Assembly (NCBI RefSeq): GCF_024462775.1
Contig: NZ_JANGCE010000025.1
Span: 1 to 59,331, forward strand
Reading direction: 5' to 3'
DNA length: 59,331 nt
From: Butyricicoccus faecihominis
GTDB taxonomy: Bacteria; Bacillota; Clostridia; Oscillospirales; Butyricicoccaceae
The notes under the pieces were generated by a model. It was not told where the DNA came from and did no database searches. It was given only the letters and a program-made list of their open reading frames with translations. This document shows, piece by piece, positions 16,262 to 25,056 of this stretch (the first letter of the stretch is position 1; every line of letters begins with the position of its first letter). The position numbers were made by a program, and so were the translations under genes.

Positions 16262-16681
16262 CTACGTTTCGCTTGTGCTACCGATTTCAAGCAGGTTCCC
16301 CTCGGGGTCGGCAACATAAAAATTGCGAATGCCAAAAGGATAGGTGATGGGTTCTCCGGTGGGAAACCGAACGCCAAACATCGATAGCCGCTCATATTCC
16401 GCATCAACATCAGCAAAGCTAGGCAGCCACAAGGCAATTTCAAACGTCTGATTAATTCCCTTTGGCGGAACATAACTTTCTCCAATTGCCTTTACAAATT
16501 GTTCTCTGCTGTACATGAACAAGGACAGCGCACCGCTTGCTGTTTCAAACTCAGCGAAATTCCCGCCATCCCATTGTGTTGAAAAACCCAATATATCTCT
16601 GTAAAATCGAACCATACAATCCATATCACCGACTAATAGGCTTGCACCTATCCTTACATCACGTCCGTTCAATATCATCAT
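16262..16681 (-). CDS. Glyoxalase/VOC-family protein
   Basis: About 139 residues; GATG-rich starts at 16681 and 16678 follow GAAGGAG, so the exact codon is uncertain. The protein shows the VOC fold pattern: DMDCMVRFYRDILGF near the N-terminus and the closing FYVADPEGNLLEIGS near the C-terminus, with E as a likely metal ligand. VOC proteins include glyoxalases, dioxygenases and antibiotic-binding proteins. The substrate cannot be told. It lies between the regulator operon and rlmD, on the same strand as both. Confidence 0.75.
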   Translation of the reverse strand: MMILNGRDVRIGASLLVGDMDCMVRFYRDILGFSTQWDGGNFAEFETASGALSLFMYSREQFVKAIGESYVPPKGINQTFEIALWLPSFADVDAEYERLSMFGVRFPTGEPITYPFGIRNFYVADPEGNLLEIGSTSET

Positions 16682-16730
16682 CTCCTTCGTTTTTGGTCGC
16701 CTTATCCGCCTAAGACGCAACAATTCCGAT

Positions 16731-18098
16731 TTATCGCTCTGTCCTCGTCATCAAAGCCACACTCTCCACATGGCTCGTCCTCGGAAACAGGTCGTAGGCT
16801 TGGGCTTTTTCTAGGGTGTAGCCGGCGTTTGTGAGTTCCTTGACGTCGCGGGCGAGGGTGGCGGGGTCGCAGGAGACGTAGACGACGCGGGGCGGGAGCA
16901 TGCGCAGGATGGCGTCGCGCGTGGCTTCGTCCAGCCCTTTCCGGGGCGGGTCGACGACGAGCACATCGGGCGTTTCGCCGCGCCCCGCGAACATGGCGGC
17001 GGCCTGTCCCGCGTCCGCGCAAATAAATTCCACGTTGGTAACGCCGTTTCGCGCGGCGTTCTGCCGGGCGTTTTCTACCGCTTCGGGCACGATTTCGACC
17101 GCGACGACGCGCAAAGCCCGCTCGGCCAGCGACAGCGTAATGGTGCCCGCGCCGCAGTACAGCTCCACCGCGGTCTCGCTGCCGGTCAGGCCGGCGAAAT
17201 CCAAGGCGCATTCATACAGTTTTTCCGCCTGCGCGTGGTTGACCTGATAAAACGCCGCCGGCGAAAGCAGGAACGAGTGCCCGCACAGCCGGTCCTCCAG
17301 CAGCGGCTCGCCCCAGAGCACGTCGGTGCGGTCGCCGAGGATCACGTTATCGTCCCGCTGGTTATGGTTGAGCAGCACGCCCGTGAGGGACGGCAGCGCG
17401 GCCCGCAGCGAATCGACCAGCGCGTCGAGCGCGGGCAGCTTGCGCGTGGCGGAAATGAGCGTTAGCTGGCATTCGCCGCTCGCCTCTCCCACGCGGACAT
17501 AGATGTGGCGCACCGTGCCCCGTTTTTTTCCGTAATCATAGGGCGGCACCTGATTTTGATTCATCCAATCGCGCACCACGGCGGCGGCGCGGTCGGCTGT
17601 TTCGGACTGGATAAGGCATTTTTCCACGGGCACGATATCGTGGCTGCGCGGGCGGTAAAAGCCGGTCACGACCCGGCCCGCCGCGTTCAGGCCGACCGGG
17701 TATTGCGCCTTATTCCGGTAGTGCGCGGTTTCCGGCGCGCCCACAATGCCGGTGAGCTTCGCGCCGTCCTGCCCGCCGATGCGGACAAGCGCGTCCCGCA
17801 CCTTTTTCTCCTTGGCGCGCTTTTCCTCTTCGTAGGTGATGTGCTGGTAGCAGCAGCCGCCGCACTGCGCGGCCACCGGGCACAGGGGCGCGATGCGGTG
17901 CTTGGACGGCACAACGATCTCTTCGATGCGGCCGAACGCCACGCTCTTCCCCACCTTGGTGATGCGGATATCGCACTGGTCGCCAACGGCGGCGCGGGGC
18001 ACAAACACGGCCACTCCGTCCACCTTGGCCACACCGGCGCCATCCGCCGTATAATCCATGATCTGCGCGCGATAAATTTTATTTTTCACAAGCTCCAT
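16731..18098 (-). CDS. rlmD: 23S rRNA (uracil-5-)-methyltransferase, RlmD/RumA family
   Basis: The 455-residue enzyme methylates C5 of a uridine in 23S rRNA using SAM. It has an N-terminal TRAM domain (about 5-60), a 4Fe-4S motif CPVAAQCGGCCYQH (about 73-86) with a later Cys (CLIQSE), a Rossmann methyltransferase core with VELYCGAGTITL, the DPPRKGLD loop, and the catalytic Cys in YVSCDPATLARD. In Firmicutes members of this family may modify U747 and U1939 (RlmCD type), so the exact site is unsure. Ribosome site AAGGAG. Confidence 0.92.
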   Translation of the reverse strand: MELVKNKIYRAQIMDYTADGAGVAKVDGVAVFVPRAAVGDQCDIRITKVGKSVAFGRIEEIVVPSKHRIAPLCPVAAQCGGCCYQHITYEEEKRAKEKKVRDALVRIGGQDGAKLTGIVGAPETAHYRNKAQYPVGLNAAGRVVTGFYRPRSHDIVPVEKCLIQSETADRAAAVVRDWMNQNQVPPYDYGKKRGTVRHIYVRVGEASGECQLTLISATRKLPALDALVDSLRAALPSLTGVLLNHNQRDDNVILGDRTDVLWGEPLLEDRLCGHSFLLSPAAFYQVNHAQAEKLYECALDFAGLTGSETAVELYCGAGTITLSLAERALRVVAVEIVPEAVENARQNAARNGVTNVEFICADAGQAAAMFAGRGETPDVLVVDPPRKGLDEATRDAILRMLPPRVVYVSCDPATLARDVKELTNAGYTLEKAQAYDLFPRTSHVESVALMTRTER

Positions 18099-18195
18099 CT
18101 GTTTCGGGCTCCTTTTGGCTTCCTATCTTTAGTTTCCTATCTTTGTATTATATCATGTGCACTGCGCATACTGCAATCGAAAGGAGGCTTGCAGC

Positions 18196-18411
18196 ATGGA
18201 TAAAAAAGAGGTTTCCGGCGATATTCCCTTTTCGTTTTTAGAGGAAATGGGCCATAACACACGCGCCATGGACCGGTTTTTTGAGCTGACGCGGGAGCAG
18301 CGCGAAAACCTGATAGATCACGCCGCGATCGGCGACCCGCCGGACGAGCGCATCTCAGAAACGCTCAAGTCGCTGTCGAACGGCGGCGAGGGCTATTGCG
18401 AAAAATACTAA
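18196..18411 (+). CDS. Small acidic protein of unknown function (71 aa)
   Basis: The product begins MDKKEVSGDIPFSFLEEMGH. ATG 18196 is preceded by AAAGGAGG at good spacing. The protein is hydrophilic and probably helical, with a C-terminal part (SETLKSLSNGGEGYCEKY) that I do not recognise. It is closed by a strong terminator, so it is a monocistronic unit divergent from rlmD. Likely real because of the ribosome site and terminator; function unknown. Confidence 0.65.
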   Translation: MDKKEVSGDIPFSFLEEMGHNTRAMDRFFELTREQRENLIDHAAIGDPPDERISETLKSLSNGGEGYCEKY

Positions 18412-18457
18412 AAAAATCCCTTTGACCGCGCCTAACCGGCGGTCAAAGGGATTTTTT
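18411..18457 (+). terminator. Rho-independent terminator after the 71-aa gene
   Basis: Long hairpin: AAATCCCTTTGACCGC on the left pairs with GCGGTCAAAGGGATTT on the right, followed by a T run. A-rich on the left, so it may work in both directions. Confidence 0.88.
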
Positions 18458-18546
18458 CTGTTATCACTATACCACAAAACCGGCGAAATTTCAAGTCTTG
18501 TACTGCTTCCGGCGCCGCTGTAAACTGTCTGAAGGAGGCGATGAAA

Positions 18547-18999
18547 ATGGAACCATCCTTTGCTATGACCCTGCTTTCAGCCGGGAAGCAGCAAATGTGC
18601 ACGCAGCTGCGCGCGGCGAACGAGGTGACCGCGGCCTACGGTCTCACCCTTTCCGAAGCGGAAATCGCGGAGCTGGCCGAGCGCCGCTTTGAGGCGCTGC
18701 GCAGCACCGGGCGCGTGGAATTGGGCGGGGGCGTGCTGCCGCAGATCGCCAAGACGTTTTGCGATTCGCCGTATCTGAACCGCCACGATTTCGCGGACAC
18801 GCTGTTTCAGTTGCAGGACTGCTTCTATTACTTCAAAAACGAATCCGCCGACCGTATTCCGGACGACGATCTGATCGACCTGATGAAAAAATATTTCGAC
18901 GGGGTGTGCGAGGGCTCGCTCGAATATCTGGCAGGCACCTCGCTGGAAGAGCTGTGCCGCGCCATGCGCACGGGAGAATGGGAGGACGCGGATGAATGA
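18547..18999 (+). CDS. DUF6323-like protein
   Basis: About 150 residues. I chose the second ATG (18547) because GGAGG is 8 bases before it and only 2 before the first. Helical and soluble. Features include LSEAEIAELAERRFEALRSTGRVELGGG in the first half (shown only in part by motif LAERRFEALRSTGRVE) and FQLQDCFYYFKNESADRIPD in the middle. I recall this as DUF6323, which usually sits before a DUF6179 gene, as here: the next gene starts 8 bases inside this one. Function unknown; the tight overlap suggests the two products act together. Confidence 0.6.
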   Translation: MEPSFAMTLLSAGKQQMCTQLRAANEVTAAYGLTLSEAEIAELAERRFEALRSTGRVELGGGVLPQIAKTFCDSPYLNRHDFADTLFQLQDCFYYFKNESADRIPDDDLIDLMKKYFDGVCEGSLEYLAGTSLEELCRAMRTGEWEDADE

Positions 19000-20179
19000 A
19001 CGGCCGCTTCCCGCTTCCCTGCCGCCGGAGCCGGAACAGGCGACGCAGGCCGAGCTGTTTGCGCTGCTTGCCCGGCAGACCGTGCTCTATACCGCGGGAG
19101 ACAGCAGCTCGGTCCCCGTCGAGGTCGCGGAAGAACTGCTGCGTTCCATTTTCTTTACCCTTTCCCTAGGCGGAAACGCGGGCGGCGCGGCCGTGCGGCT
19201 GGCCGCCGGGCAGCACGCGCTCGCGCTTCTGATGGAGGACTGCGACCGGCTGCTCCGCGGTCTCGCGGCAGCGCCGCCGCCCCGCACCAATCAGGCGTAC
19301 CGCGACACGCTCGCCAGCATGACCGGCTATCGCAAGCGGTACGATCGTCTGTTTTTCGCGCATGTGGTGCCCGCGGACATCGACTATCCCCTCGCGTGGG
19401 CGGTGGAGGAACAAATACAGGGGATTTGCTACCTCAAGGAATACCTGCGCCGCATGGCGCTGGAAAACCGTTTGCTGCGCTTATTCGGCGCGGCGGAGAC
19501 CGAGGCCCTGCTCGCCGGCTGCGGCCCCGACCCGGACGCCATGTCGCTGAACCTATACGAACCGGTCGCGGCGGCCGCGCTGGCTTTGACCCTGCTGCAC
19601 GAGGACCCCGCGCCGCTTCATGTGACGGACGAGGGGCGCGCGGCATTGCTGCGCCGCTTTACCGCCTATGACGGCGGCGCGCTGAACCATGCCCTTGCAG
19701 CGGCGGCGGATACGCTGGTCGACCGCTGCGCGCTGAACGAACCCGACGACCGCGCCTATCTGCGGCGCGCCGCTTTGGCGCTCGCGCCGCGCATAAACGC
19801 CGCGCTTTCCGCCGGGCGGCTGGACGGCGTGTTCCCCTCCCCCCTTTGTGACGCGCCAAAGCTTTCGCCGGTCTGGGTGGACGGCGCCCCCATGCCGGAC
19901 GAAGCGCTGCGCGGCCTGATCGCGGCGCTTGGCGAATGCCGCTTTTTGAGCGACAAGGCGGCGCTTGTCACCCGTTCCGTGCACGCGCTGCGCGATCTGA
20001 CCGAGGTGCTGGACCTTTGCTTTTGGGGCGAGGAATGCGACGCGCTGTTCGACTGGTACGGCCCGCACGCCTGTCTGGCGCTGCTGCAAGCGGTACAGCA
20101 AAAACCGGACGGCTGGGCATCCGAAACCGGCTGGGAGCGCCGCCTGCGCCGGTATTTGCTGCACCATTTACGGCGATAA
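18992..20179 (+). CDS. DUF6179-like protein
   Basis: The 395-residue soluble, strongly helical and Ala/Leu/Arg-rich protein has no catalytic motif that I recognise and no signal peptide or membrane segment. It overlaps the DUF6323-like gene by 8 bases and is followed by an inverted repeat at 20184-20210. From memory, DUF6179 and DUF6323 form a conserved pair in Clostridia. Family call moderate, function unknown. Confidence 0.6.
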   Translation: MNERPLPASLPPEPEQATQAELFALLARQTVLYTAGDSSSVPVEVAEELLRSIFFTLSLGGNAGGAAVRLAAGQHALALLMEDCDRLLRGLAAAPPPRTNQAYRDTLASMTGYRKRYDRLFFAHVVPADIDYPLAWAVEEQIQGICYLKEYLRRMALENRLLRLFGAAETEALLAGCGPDPDAMSLNLYEPVAAAALALTLLHEDPAPLHVTDEGRAALLRRFTAYDGGALNHALAAAADTLVDRCALNEPDDRAYLRRAALALAPRINAALSAGRLDGVFPSPLCDAPKLSPVWVDGAPMPDEALRGLIAALGECRFLSDKAALVTRSVHALRDLTEVLDLCFWGEECDALFDWYGPHACLALLQAVQQKPDGWASETGWERRLRRYLLHHLRR

Positions 20180-20183
20180 GAAA

Positions 20184-20210
20184 GCGCGCTGCATTGCAAA
20201 TGCAGCGCGC
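20184..20210. terminator. Inverted repeat between convergent genes, probable terminator
   Basis: GCGCGCTGCATT pairs with AAATGCAGCGCGC around a tiny loop. T-rich flanks are short (CTTTCTT on the minus strand), so termination is likely but not certain. It separates the DUF6179 gene (plus) from thiT (minus). Confidence 0.6.
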
Positions 20211-20228
20211 AAGACTGTCGCGAATCTG

Positions 20229-20801
20229 TTATGCTTCGCTTCCAAACAGGCGGGGCGCGACCTTATACAGGATGACCGCCGCCACCGTGGTGAGAATGGT
20301 TTCGGGCAGCATGTACGCGATGTTATAGGTGAACGAAAACGTTACCGCGCCCCAGCCGCTCAGCGCAAGGCTGTCCCAGATCAGAAAACCGGAGGCGAAC
20401 GAGCAGCAGAACCGGATCAGACACACGACCGCCGTGCCCACGCCGATGCCGAGCATACGGTTTTTAAACGGCTTTGCAAACACGTTTGCCGTGCCCAGCA
20501 GTGTGAACGCAAGCACATAGTCCAGCATGATCATGCCGAAATAGGCCAGCACGGTGCCGGAAAGCGGCGTGGCCCAGCCGGTGAGCATCTGCATCAGCGC
20601 GCAGGCAAAACCGGTGAGCAGCCCCCATTTCGTGCCGTGCCGGAACGATACCAGCACGAACGGCAACATGCTCAGCAAGGTGACCGAGCCGCCGTTGGGC
20701 GCTTTGAAGAGCGTTACCAGCATCAGCACGGTGCCGAGCGCCACCATCAGCGCGCACTCGACGAGCACGTGGATATGGCTCATGCTTTTTGTTTCAGTCA
20801 T
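20229..20801 (-). CDS. thiT: ECF-type thiamine transporter substrate-binding component
   Basis: The 190-residue integral membrane S component has six membrane segments and the ThiT-like stretches GGSVTLLSMLPFVLVSFRHG and KWGLLTGFACALMQML. It binds thiamine and works with a shared ECF energising module (EcfT, EcfA, EcfA') encoded elsewhere. The start at 20801 has GGGGAGG 9 bases upstream. The TPP riboswitch and terminator in its leader confirm the substrate: high thiamine pyrophosphate should stop transcription before this gene. Confidence 0.9.
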   Translation of the reverse strand: MTETKSMSHIHVLVECALMVALGTVLMLVTLFKAPNGGSVTLLSMLPFVLVSFRHGTKWGLLTGFACALMQMLTGWATPLSGTVLAYFGMIMLDYVLAFTLLGTANVFAKPFKNRMLGIGVGTAVVCLIRFCCSFASGFLIWDSLALSGWGAVTFSFTYNIAYMLPETILTTVAAVILYKVAPRLFGSEA

Positions 20802-20834
20802 TTCTATATTCCTCCCCATCGATAAACCGCAAGA

Positions 20835-20873
20835 CGGAAAAAACGCCCCCGGCCGATGCGGCCGGGGGCGTTC
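20835..20873 (-). terminator. Riboswitch-controlled terminator in the thiT leader
   Basis: On the minus strand, ACGCCCCCGGCCG and CGGCCGGGGGCGT form a 13-bp stem followed by six T. It lies between the TPP aptamer and the thiT start, so it is the expression platform. Confidence 0.85.
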
Positions 20874-20922
20874 AAAAAAGCTGACGCAGCGCAAAATCGA
20901 AACGCGCCTTGCTGTTTATTTG

Positions 20923-20999
20923 GACTCCCTCCGCCGGCATGACCCGGATCAGGTTCATAGGGTATTTCTCAGCCGCCGGTGGCGGCACCCCTGTCTTGT
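20923..20999 (-). ncRNA. TPP (thi-box) riboswitch
   Basis: Read on the minus strand, the aptamer contains GGGGTGC, then GGCTGAGA, then CCTGATCCGGGTCATGCC and the closing CCGGCGGAGGGA, matching the conserved thi-box blocks in order. It lies between its own promoter (21009-21037) and the terminator before thiT. TPP binding should favour termination. Confidence 0.95.
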
Positions 21000-21008
21000 C
21001 GTGCCTTT

Positions 21009-21037
21009 AGTATAGCAGAGGAGGCAAGCGAAGTCAA
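21009..21037 (-). promoter_or_regulatory. Promoter of the TPP riboswitch-thiT unit
   Basis: Minus strand TTGACT (21032-21037) and TATACT (21009-21014) with 17 bp between them. Transcription begins just before the aptamer. Confidence 0.75.
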
Positions 21038-21046
21038 GCGTCCAAA

Positions 21047-22165
21047 TCACGCCTCGGGCGTGGGCGCGTCGCCGCCGTCCGCACCGCTCTGGTCCTCCGG
21101 CGCGGGCGCGGGTTCGGGCTCGGCCACAGGCTCCGGCGCGGGTTCGGGAGTCGGCAGCGGCGCGGGCTGCGGGGCCGCCGCCGGGGCGGCGTTCTCGATC
21201 GGCACGCCGAACACATCGACCGGGCCGCGCGGCATGGCGGGCGCGATCGCCTGATACAGGCCGTAGAACGAAGTCGTCGTGTAAGCGCCGATGAAGGTGC
21301 CCAGCACCAAGCAAATGCATAGCAGCGCAATCATGGCAAGCGCGAAGATCAGCGGGCTGCCGCCCAATGTGCCCAGCAGGGCGCACACAAAATACAGCGC
21401 GAAAAACAGCAGGTACCAGCCGATGAAGCTGAGATAGAAAACAAACAGCTGGAACAGATTGCCCTTGAACGCGCGGCTGCCCTCGCGCGTGGCGGCCCAA
21501 ACGCCGCGCCGCTCATCCTCGTGCACCAGCGCATAGCCCGCCATATAGGTGCCGACCTTGACCGAAAGGATCAGGACGGCGATAATGAACAAAATAGAGG
21601 CCACGAGGACGACCGCGCCCGCGCCCGAACCGCCGGTGGTATCAAAGCCATAGCCCCGTCCGTACATCTGCGACTGGCGCATTGCCTCGGAAATAGTGGC
21701 GGCGACCAGAACGACCGTATAGATCACCGTGGGCGCCAGCATCCACAGCCAGCCGCGCAGCGCCAGACAGGCGCTCATTTTCACGCCGGTCCAGTAGGAG
21801 CGCAGCGAGGTAAAGGGCCGGAACAGAATCGAAACGCCGGGCTCCTCCCCGCGCGACAGGCCTATGTAAAACTTCTGCATGCCGTAGGTCAGCGGACCCG
21901 CGACAAAGAACATCAGCGCCATCAGCAGAAAATAGCTGCCGTATAGGTTGACCAGCGCGCCGCTCACCTGCGCGGGCGACGGCGCCGCCCCCATGAAGCT
22001 GAGCCGGAGCAGCGGCGCGAATACAATGAACATCCAAATGATCAGAATCAGGATCAGCGGCAGCGCGAACAGCACGTTGACGCCGATGCAGCGGCCGAGG
22101 TGCTCGGTCACCTGCTCCTTGCTCCTTGCCTTGACTTGCTTTCGTATCTCTGCGAAATTACCCAT
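21047..22165 (-). CDS. DUF975-family membrane protein
   Basis: About 372 residues from ATG 22165, chosen because AAGGGGG lies 8 bases before it. The N-terminal IRKQVKARSKEQ and then several membrane segments (about 30-55, 75-100, 130-160, 185-215, 230-265, 270-300), with KVGTYMAGYALVHEDERRGV between them, are typical of DUF975 proteins. The last 60 residues form an extramembrane tail rich in Pro, Ala and Glu with repeated PEPAPEP-like units, probably flexible. Function unknown. The VanW-like gene ends 34 bases upstream on the same strand, so the two are probably co-transcribed. Confidence 0.7.
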   Translation of the reverse strand: MGNFAEIRKQVKARSKEQVTEHLGRCIGVNVLFALPLILILIIWMFIVFAPLLRLSFMGAAPSPAQVSGALVNLYGSYFLLMALMFFVAGPLTYGMQKFYIGLSRGEEPGVSILFRPFTSLRSYWTGVKMSACLALRGWLWMLAPTVIYTVVLVAATISEAMRQSQMYGRGYGFDTTGGSGAGAVVLVASILFIIAVLILSVKVGTYMAGYALVHEDERRGVWAATREGSRAFKGNLFQLFVFYLSFIGWYLLFFALYFVCALLGTLGGSPLIFALAMIALLCICLVLGTFIGAYTTTSFYGLYQAIAPAMPRGPVDVFGVPIENAAPAAAPQPAPLPTPEPAPEPVAEPEPAPAPEDQSGADGGDAPTPEA

Positions 22166-22198
22166 CTTGTTTTCCCCCTTCATTTTGCGGCGGCCCGA

Positions 22199-23956
22199 TC
22201 AGGCCGCCGGTTGCGCGCCCTCGCCGCCGTCCCCTTCGCCGGCGCCCTCCGCGGGCGCTTGCCCGCCGGATTCCGCGCCCTCGCCCTCGCTCTTGGGCGC
22301 TTCGGGATCGGGCGTATCCGTTTTAGGCGTTTCGGTCTTGGGCGGCGTGGGCTGGATGGTGCCGACATAAACGATCTTATCCCGCTTCTGGTAGCTCGAA
22401 TTGTTGGCCAGCACTTCGGTGGTTTTGCCGTTTTCGGTCACGACCTTGTAGGTGCGGGTGGAATAGCCGGTGATACCGCTCTGATCCAGCCGCGTCTGGC
22501 CCACCGTCATGGAATTATCCTTCTTTTCCACCGTGCTCGGCGCGTAGGTCGCGAGCACCTCGGTGCGGGTCTTGACCGATTTATCGCTCACCTTGGTGCC
22601 GACCAGCGTCATGATCATCTGGCCGTCCGTCTGCTGGGCCAATATCTTGATCGGATAATCGGTGCTGTTTTTAAAGCGGAAATCGAGATTGCCAAAGTCC
22701 ACCGTCGCGTCCTCGCCCAGCGGCGTGTAGGCCACGGTAAAGCTGTGGTTGGTGCGCTCCGTAACCGCCAAATCGGCGCGGAGCACGGCCATATACAGGG
22801 TGGAGGACGGCTGGCACACGCCGCCGCCGAATTCATCCACGATCTGTCCGTTTACATAGGCGTGCGCGGGCTTGTAGCCGCGCGCCTCGGTGCGCTCGCC
22901 GACGACGCCGTTGTAGGAAAATTCATCGCCGGGGTTTAGAATCGTGCCGTTGATCGCCTTGGAGGCGAGGCGCACGTTGTTGGTGCGCTGGGTGTTGCCC
23001 TCGTCCAGATAGGTGGAGGTTTGCGCGAGCGTGTCGCGGAACAGCTTTTCCTTCAAATCCGCCGCCGTGACCTTGGCCGGGGTCTTTTTGATCGGAATTT
23101 GATAGCTTTCGGCCGAGCCGTCGCCCACGATCTTTTTTGCCTCTTCCATATCGAATTGCACGCCGGGCTTTTCGGGCACAATGGTCTTGCCGTCCTTCTT
23201 ATCGACCGTGGCGCTCACGGCTTCGCCGATCACGGCCTCGCCGATCTTATCCAGATCGATCTGCGGGGTCTCGGTCAGCGTGGTGTCGACCGCGTAGGGT
23301 TCAAAATCCATCAGCCGGATCTTGCCCGCGAGCGCCTTCTCGACCACCGCGCTGTCGAACTTCACGCCGGGCTTGCCCGCATGGATGGTCATGGTGTCCT
23401 CGCCGATGTCCCAAGTGGGCTCGACCGGGTCGGTCAGCGCTTCGGCGCCGATATCGGCCAGCGTTTTTTGCAGGCCCTCTTCATCCACCGTGGCGGCAAG
23501 CTGCGCCTCGCCCTGACCGAAAACAGCCGAAACGACCTGCCACATGCGCGCAAACGGGTTGCCCGTGCGGCCGACCGCCATGGCGTTCTCCGCCGAGCCC
23601 TTCGCGTCAATGCCTTCGAGCACGTCGGTCACGGGGATATCATAGGTCTTTTCATAAATGGTAACGGATACCGCGGCGTTTTTATAAAGCGGCTCGCTTT
23701 TTTCCTCAATCTCTTCCAGCGCCTCGGTTCGGTTCATGCCGCCCACGGGGATCGACCCCACGGTAACGCCGGGGAACACATTCGGGTACAGATAGGTGAA
23801 CCCGCACAGCAGCAAAACGAGCAGCGCAAACACACCGCCCGCTATCGCGGCGGCCAGCGGCGCGCGGCTTTTGCCCTTCGCGGACTTTGGCGCTTTATCC
23901 TGCTTCTGCACGATGTGCGCTCCCTTCTTTGGTTGCTTATCGTTGCTGCCAAACAT
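22199..23956 (-). CDS. VanW-family cell-wall protein with G5 domain
   Basis: About 585 residues from ATG 23956 (GGAG upstream). A basic cytoplasmic N-terminus, one membrane anchor (about 35-57), then peptidoglycan-binding-4-like repeats (about 60-300, with GVTVGSIPVGGM), a VanW domain (about 320-430, with NPGDEFSYN, GYKPAHAYVNG, GGGVCQPSSTLY), a G5 domain (about 470-540), and a Pro/Glu/Gly-rich tail. It should act outside the membrane on or near peptidoglycan. VanW occurs in vancomycin-resistance clusters but also widely outside them, and no resistance genes are nearby. Confidence 0.88.
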   Translation of the reverse strand: MFGSNDKQPKKGAHIVQKQDKAPKSAKGKSRAPLAAAIAGGVFALLVLLLCGFTYLYPNVFPGVTVGSIPVGGMNRTEALEEIEEKSEPLYKNAAVSVTIYEKTYDIPVTDVLEGIDAKGSAENAMAVGRTGNPFARMWQVVSAVFGQGEAQLAATVDEEGLQKTLADIGAEALTDPVEPTWDIGEDTMTIHAGKPGVKFDSAVVEKALAGKIRLMDFEPYAVDTTLTETPQIDLDKIGEAVIGEAVSATVDKKDGKTIVPEKPGVQFDMEEAKKIVGDGSAESYQIPIKKTPAKVTAADLKEKLFRDTLAQTSTYLDEGNTQRTNNVRLASKAINGTILNPGDEFSYNGVVGERTEARGYKPAHAYVNGQIVDEFGGGVCQPSSTLYMAVLRADLAVTERTNHSFTVAYTPLGEDATVDFGNLDFRFKNSTDYPIKILAQQTDGQMIMTLVGTKVSDKSVKTRTEVLATYAPSTVEKKDNSMTVGQTRLDQSGITGYSTRTYKVVTENGKTTEVLANNSSYQKRDKIVYVGTIQPTPPKTETPKTDTPDPEAPKSEGEGAESGGQAPAEGAGEGDGGEGAQPAA

Positions 23957-24210
23957 CAGAGGTCTCCTTTTTTCGCTGTCTCTATATATGCGCAATTTCA
24001 CAAAAACAATACACGTATCCCAAACGGCCATTTAACTGTTCGCCATTTTTCGACCGGATAGTCCGTGCTTATTATAGACGATTCGCCTCTTCGATGCAAC
24101 AACAAAACGGTTAAAGCTTTGCCGACGGGGTGTAAAATCCAAAACTTAGTTCCGCATTGAAAAAAGCGCGCAAAGCAGTTATACTGACTATAAAAAAGGA
24201 GATACGCGAA

Positions 24211-24909
24211 ATGTTTGATATAGAGAGCGACTACAAACCCCAAATTGACAAATTGCGCAGGCTGATCAAATCCTCCAAAGCCTTTGAAGAGGCGATGGAG
24301 CTGGCGCTCACCATTCACGCGATCACGCACACCGGCACGGTATCCGACAGCGACCGGCCCACGTTCTGCGACGATCTATTGGACGGTCTGCCCGACGAGG
24401 CGTACAGCGTGATGCCCACGAAAAAAGACGAGACCATCGCGTGGCATCTGTGGCACATCGCCAGAATCGAAGATCTGGTGGGCAACCTTTTGATCGCGGA
24501 GCAAGACCAAATTTTAAACGACGCATGGCTGAACCGGCTGGGCGTCGCCGTCAAGGACACCGGCAACGCCATGACGGACGCGCAGATCATCGATCTCAGC
24601 AAGCGGATCGATAAGCGGGCGCTGATCGCGTACCGCGACGCGGTGGGCCGCCAAACGCGCGCCCTTTTAAAAAGCTTGACCCCTGACGACCTGAAACGAA
24701 AGCCCGCGCCCGCCGCTTTGGATCGGCTTGACGGCGAGGGCGGCCTGCTGGCGTGCAAAAACTCGATATGGCTCAAGGCTTTCTGGGGCAAGCATACGGT
24801 GGCCGGGCTGATTCTGCTGCCCCTCACCCGCCACCACATGATGCACCTGCCGGACAGCCTAGCGATCAAGGAATTTGTCAAAACCGGCGCGCCCGCGTTC
24901 GCCGGGTAG
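24211..24909 (+). CDS. DinB-like putative metal-dependent protein
   Basis: About 232 residues from ATG 24211 with AAGGAG upstream. It resembles the DinB four-helix fold: a His in TIAWHLWHIARIED (near 75-88) and a second His pair in TRHHMMHLPDSL (near 205-216) are the expected metal ligands. DinB-fold enzymes include thiol transferases such as bacillithiol transferases, but the substrate is unknown. Transcribed alone and closed by a terminator shared with the convergent dehydrogenase operon. Confidence 0.7.
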   Translation: MFDIESDYKPQIDKLRRLIKSSKAFEEAMELALTIHAITHTGTVSDSDRPTFCDDLLDGLPDEAYSVMPTKKDETIAWHLWHIARIEDLVGNLLIAEQDQILNDAWLNRLGVAVKDTGNAMTDAQIIDLSKRIDKRALIAYRDAVGRQTRALLKSLTPDDLKRKPAPAALDRLDGEGGLLACKNSIWLKAFWGKHTVAGLILLPLTRHHMMHLPDSLAIKEFVKTGAPAFAG

Positions 24910-24962
24910 CGCGCCGCCGCTTGCTTTCCGGAACCATAGCGCCGACAGTGCGGTATAACGAG

Positions 24963-25010
24963 AAAACCCGGCGTCCATTTGGCGAAAGCCAAGAAGGGCG
25001 CCGGGTTTTT
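24963..25010. terminator. Bidirectional terminator between convergent units
   Basis: AAACCCGGCG (24964-24973) pairs with CGCCGGGTTT (24999-25008). T runs on both strands. It ends the DinB-like gene on the plus strand and the Gfo/Idh/MocA operon on the minus strand. Confidence 0.85.
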
Positions 25011-25056
25011 ATCGTTTGTTTTCGTCCTGATCGCCGGGCCGTTCGCTACCGCCCCG

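Noticed and set aside
22199-23956. Vancomycin resistance locus
   Set aside because: VanW alone is common in Clostridia. No vanA/B ligase, vanX or vanH genes are nearby.
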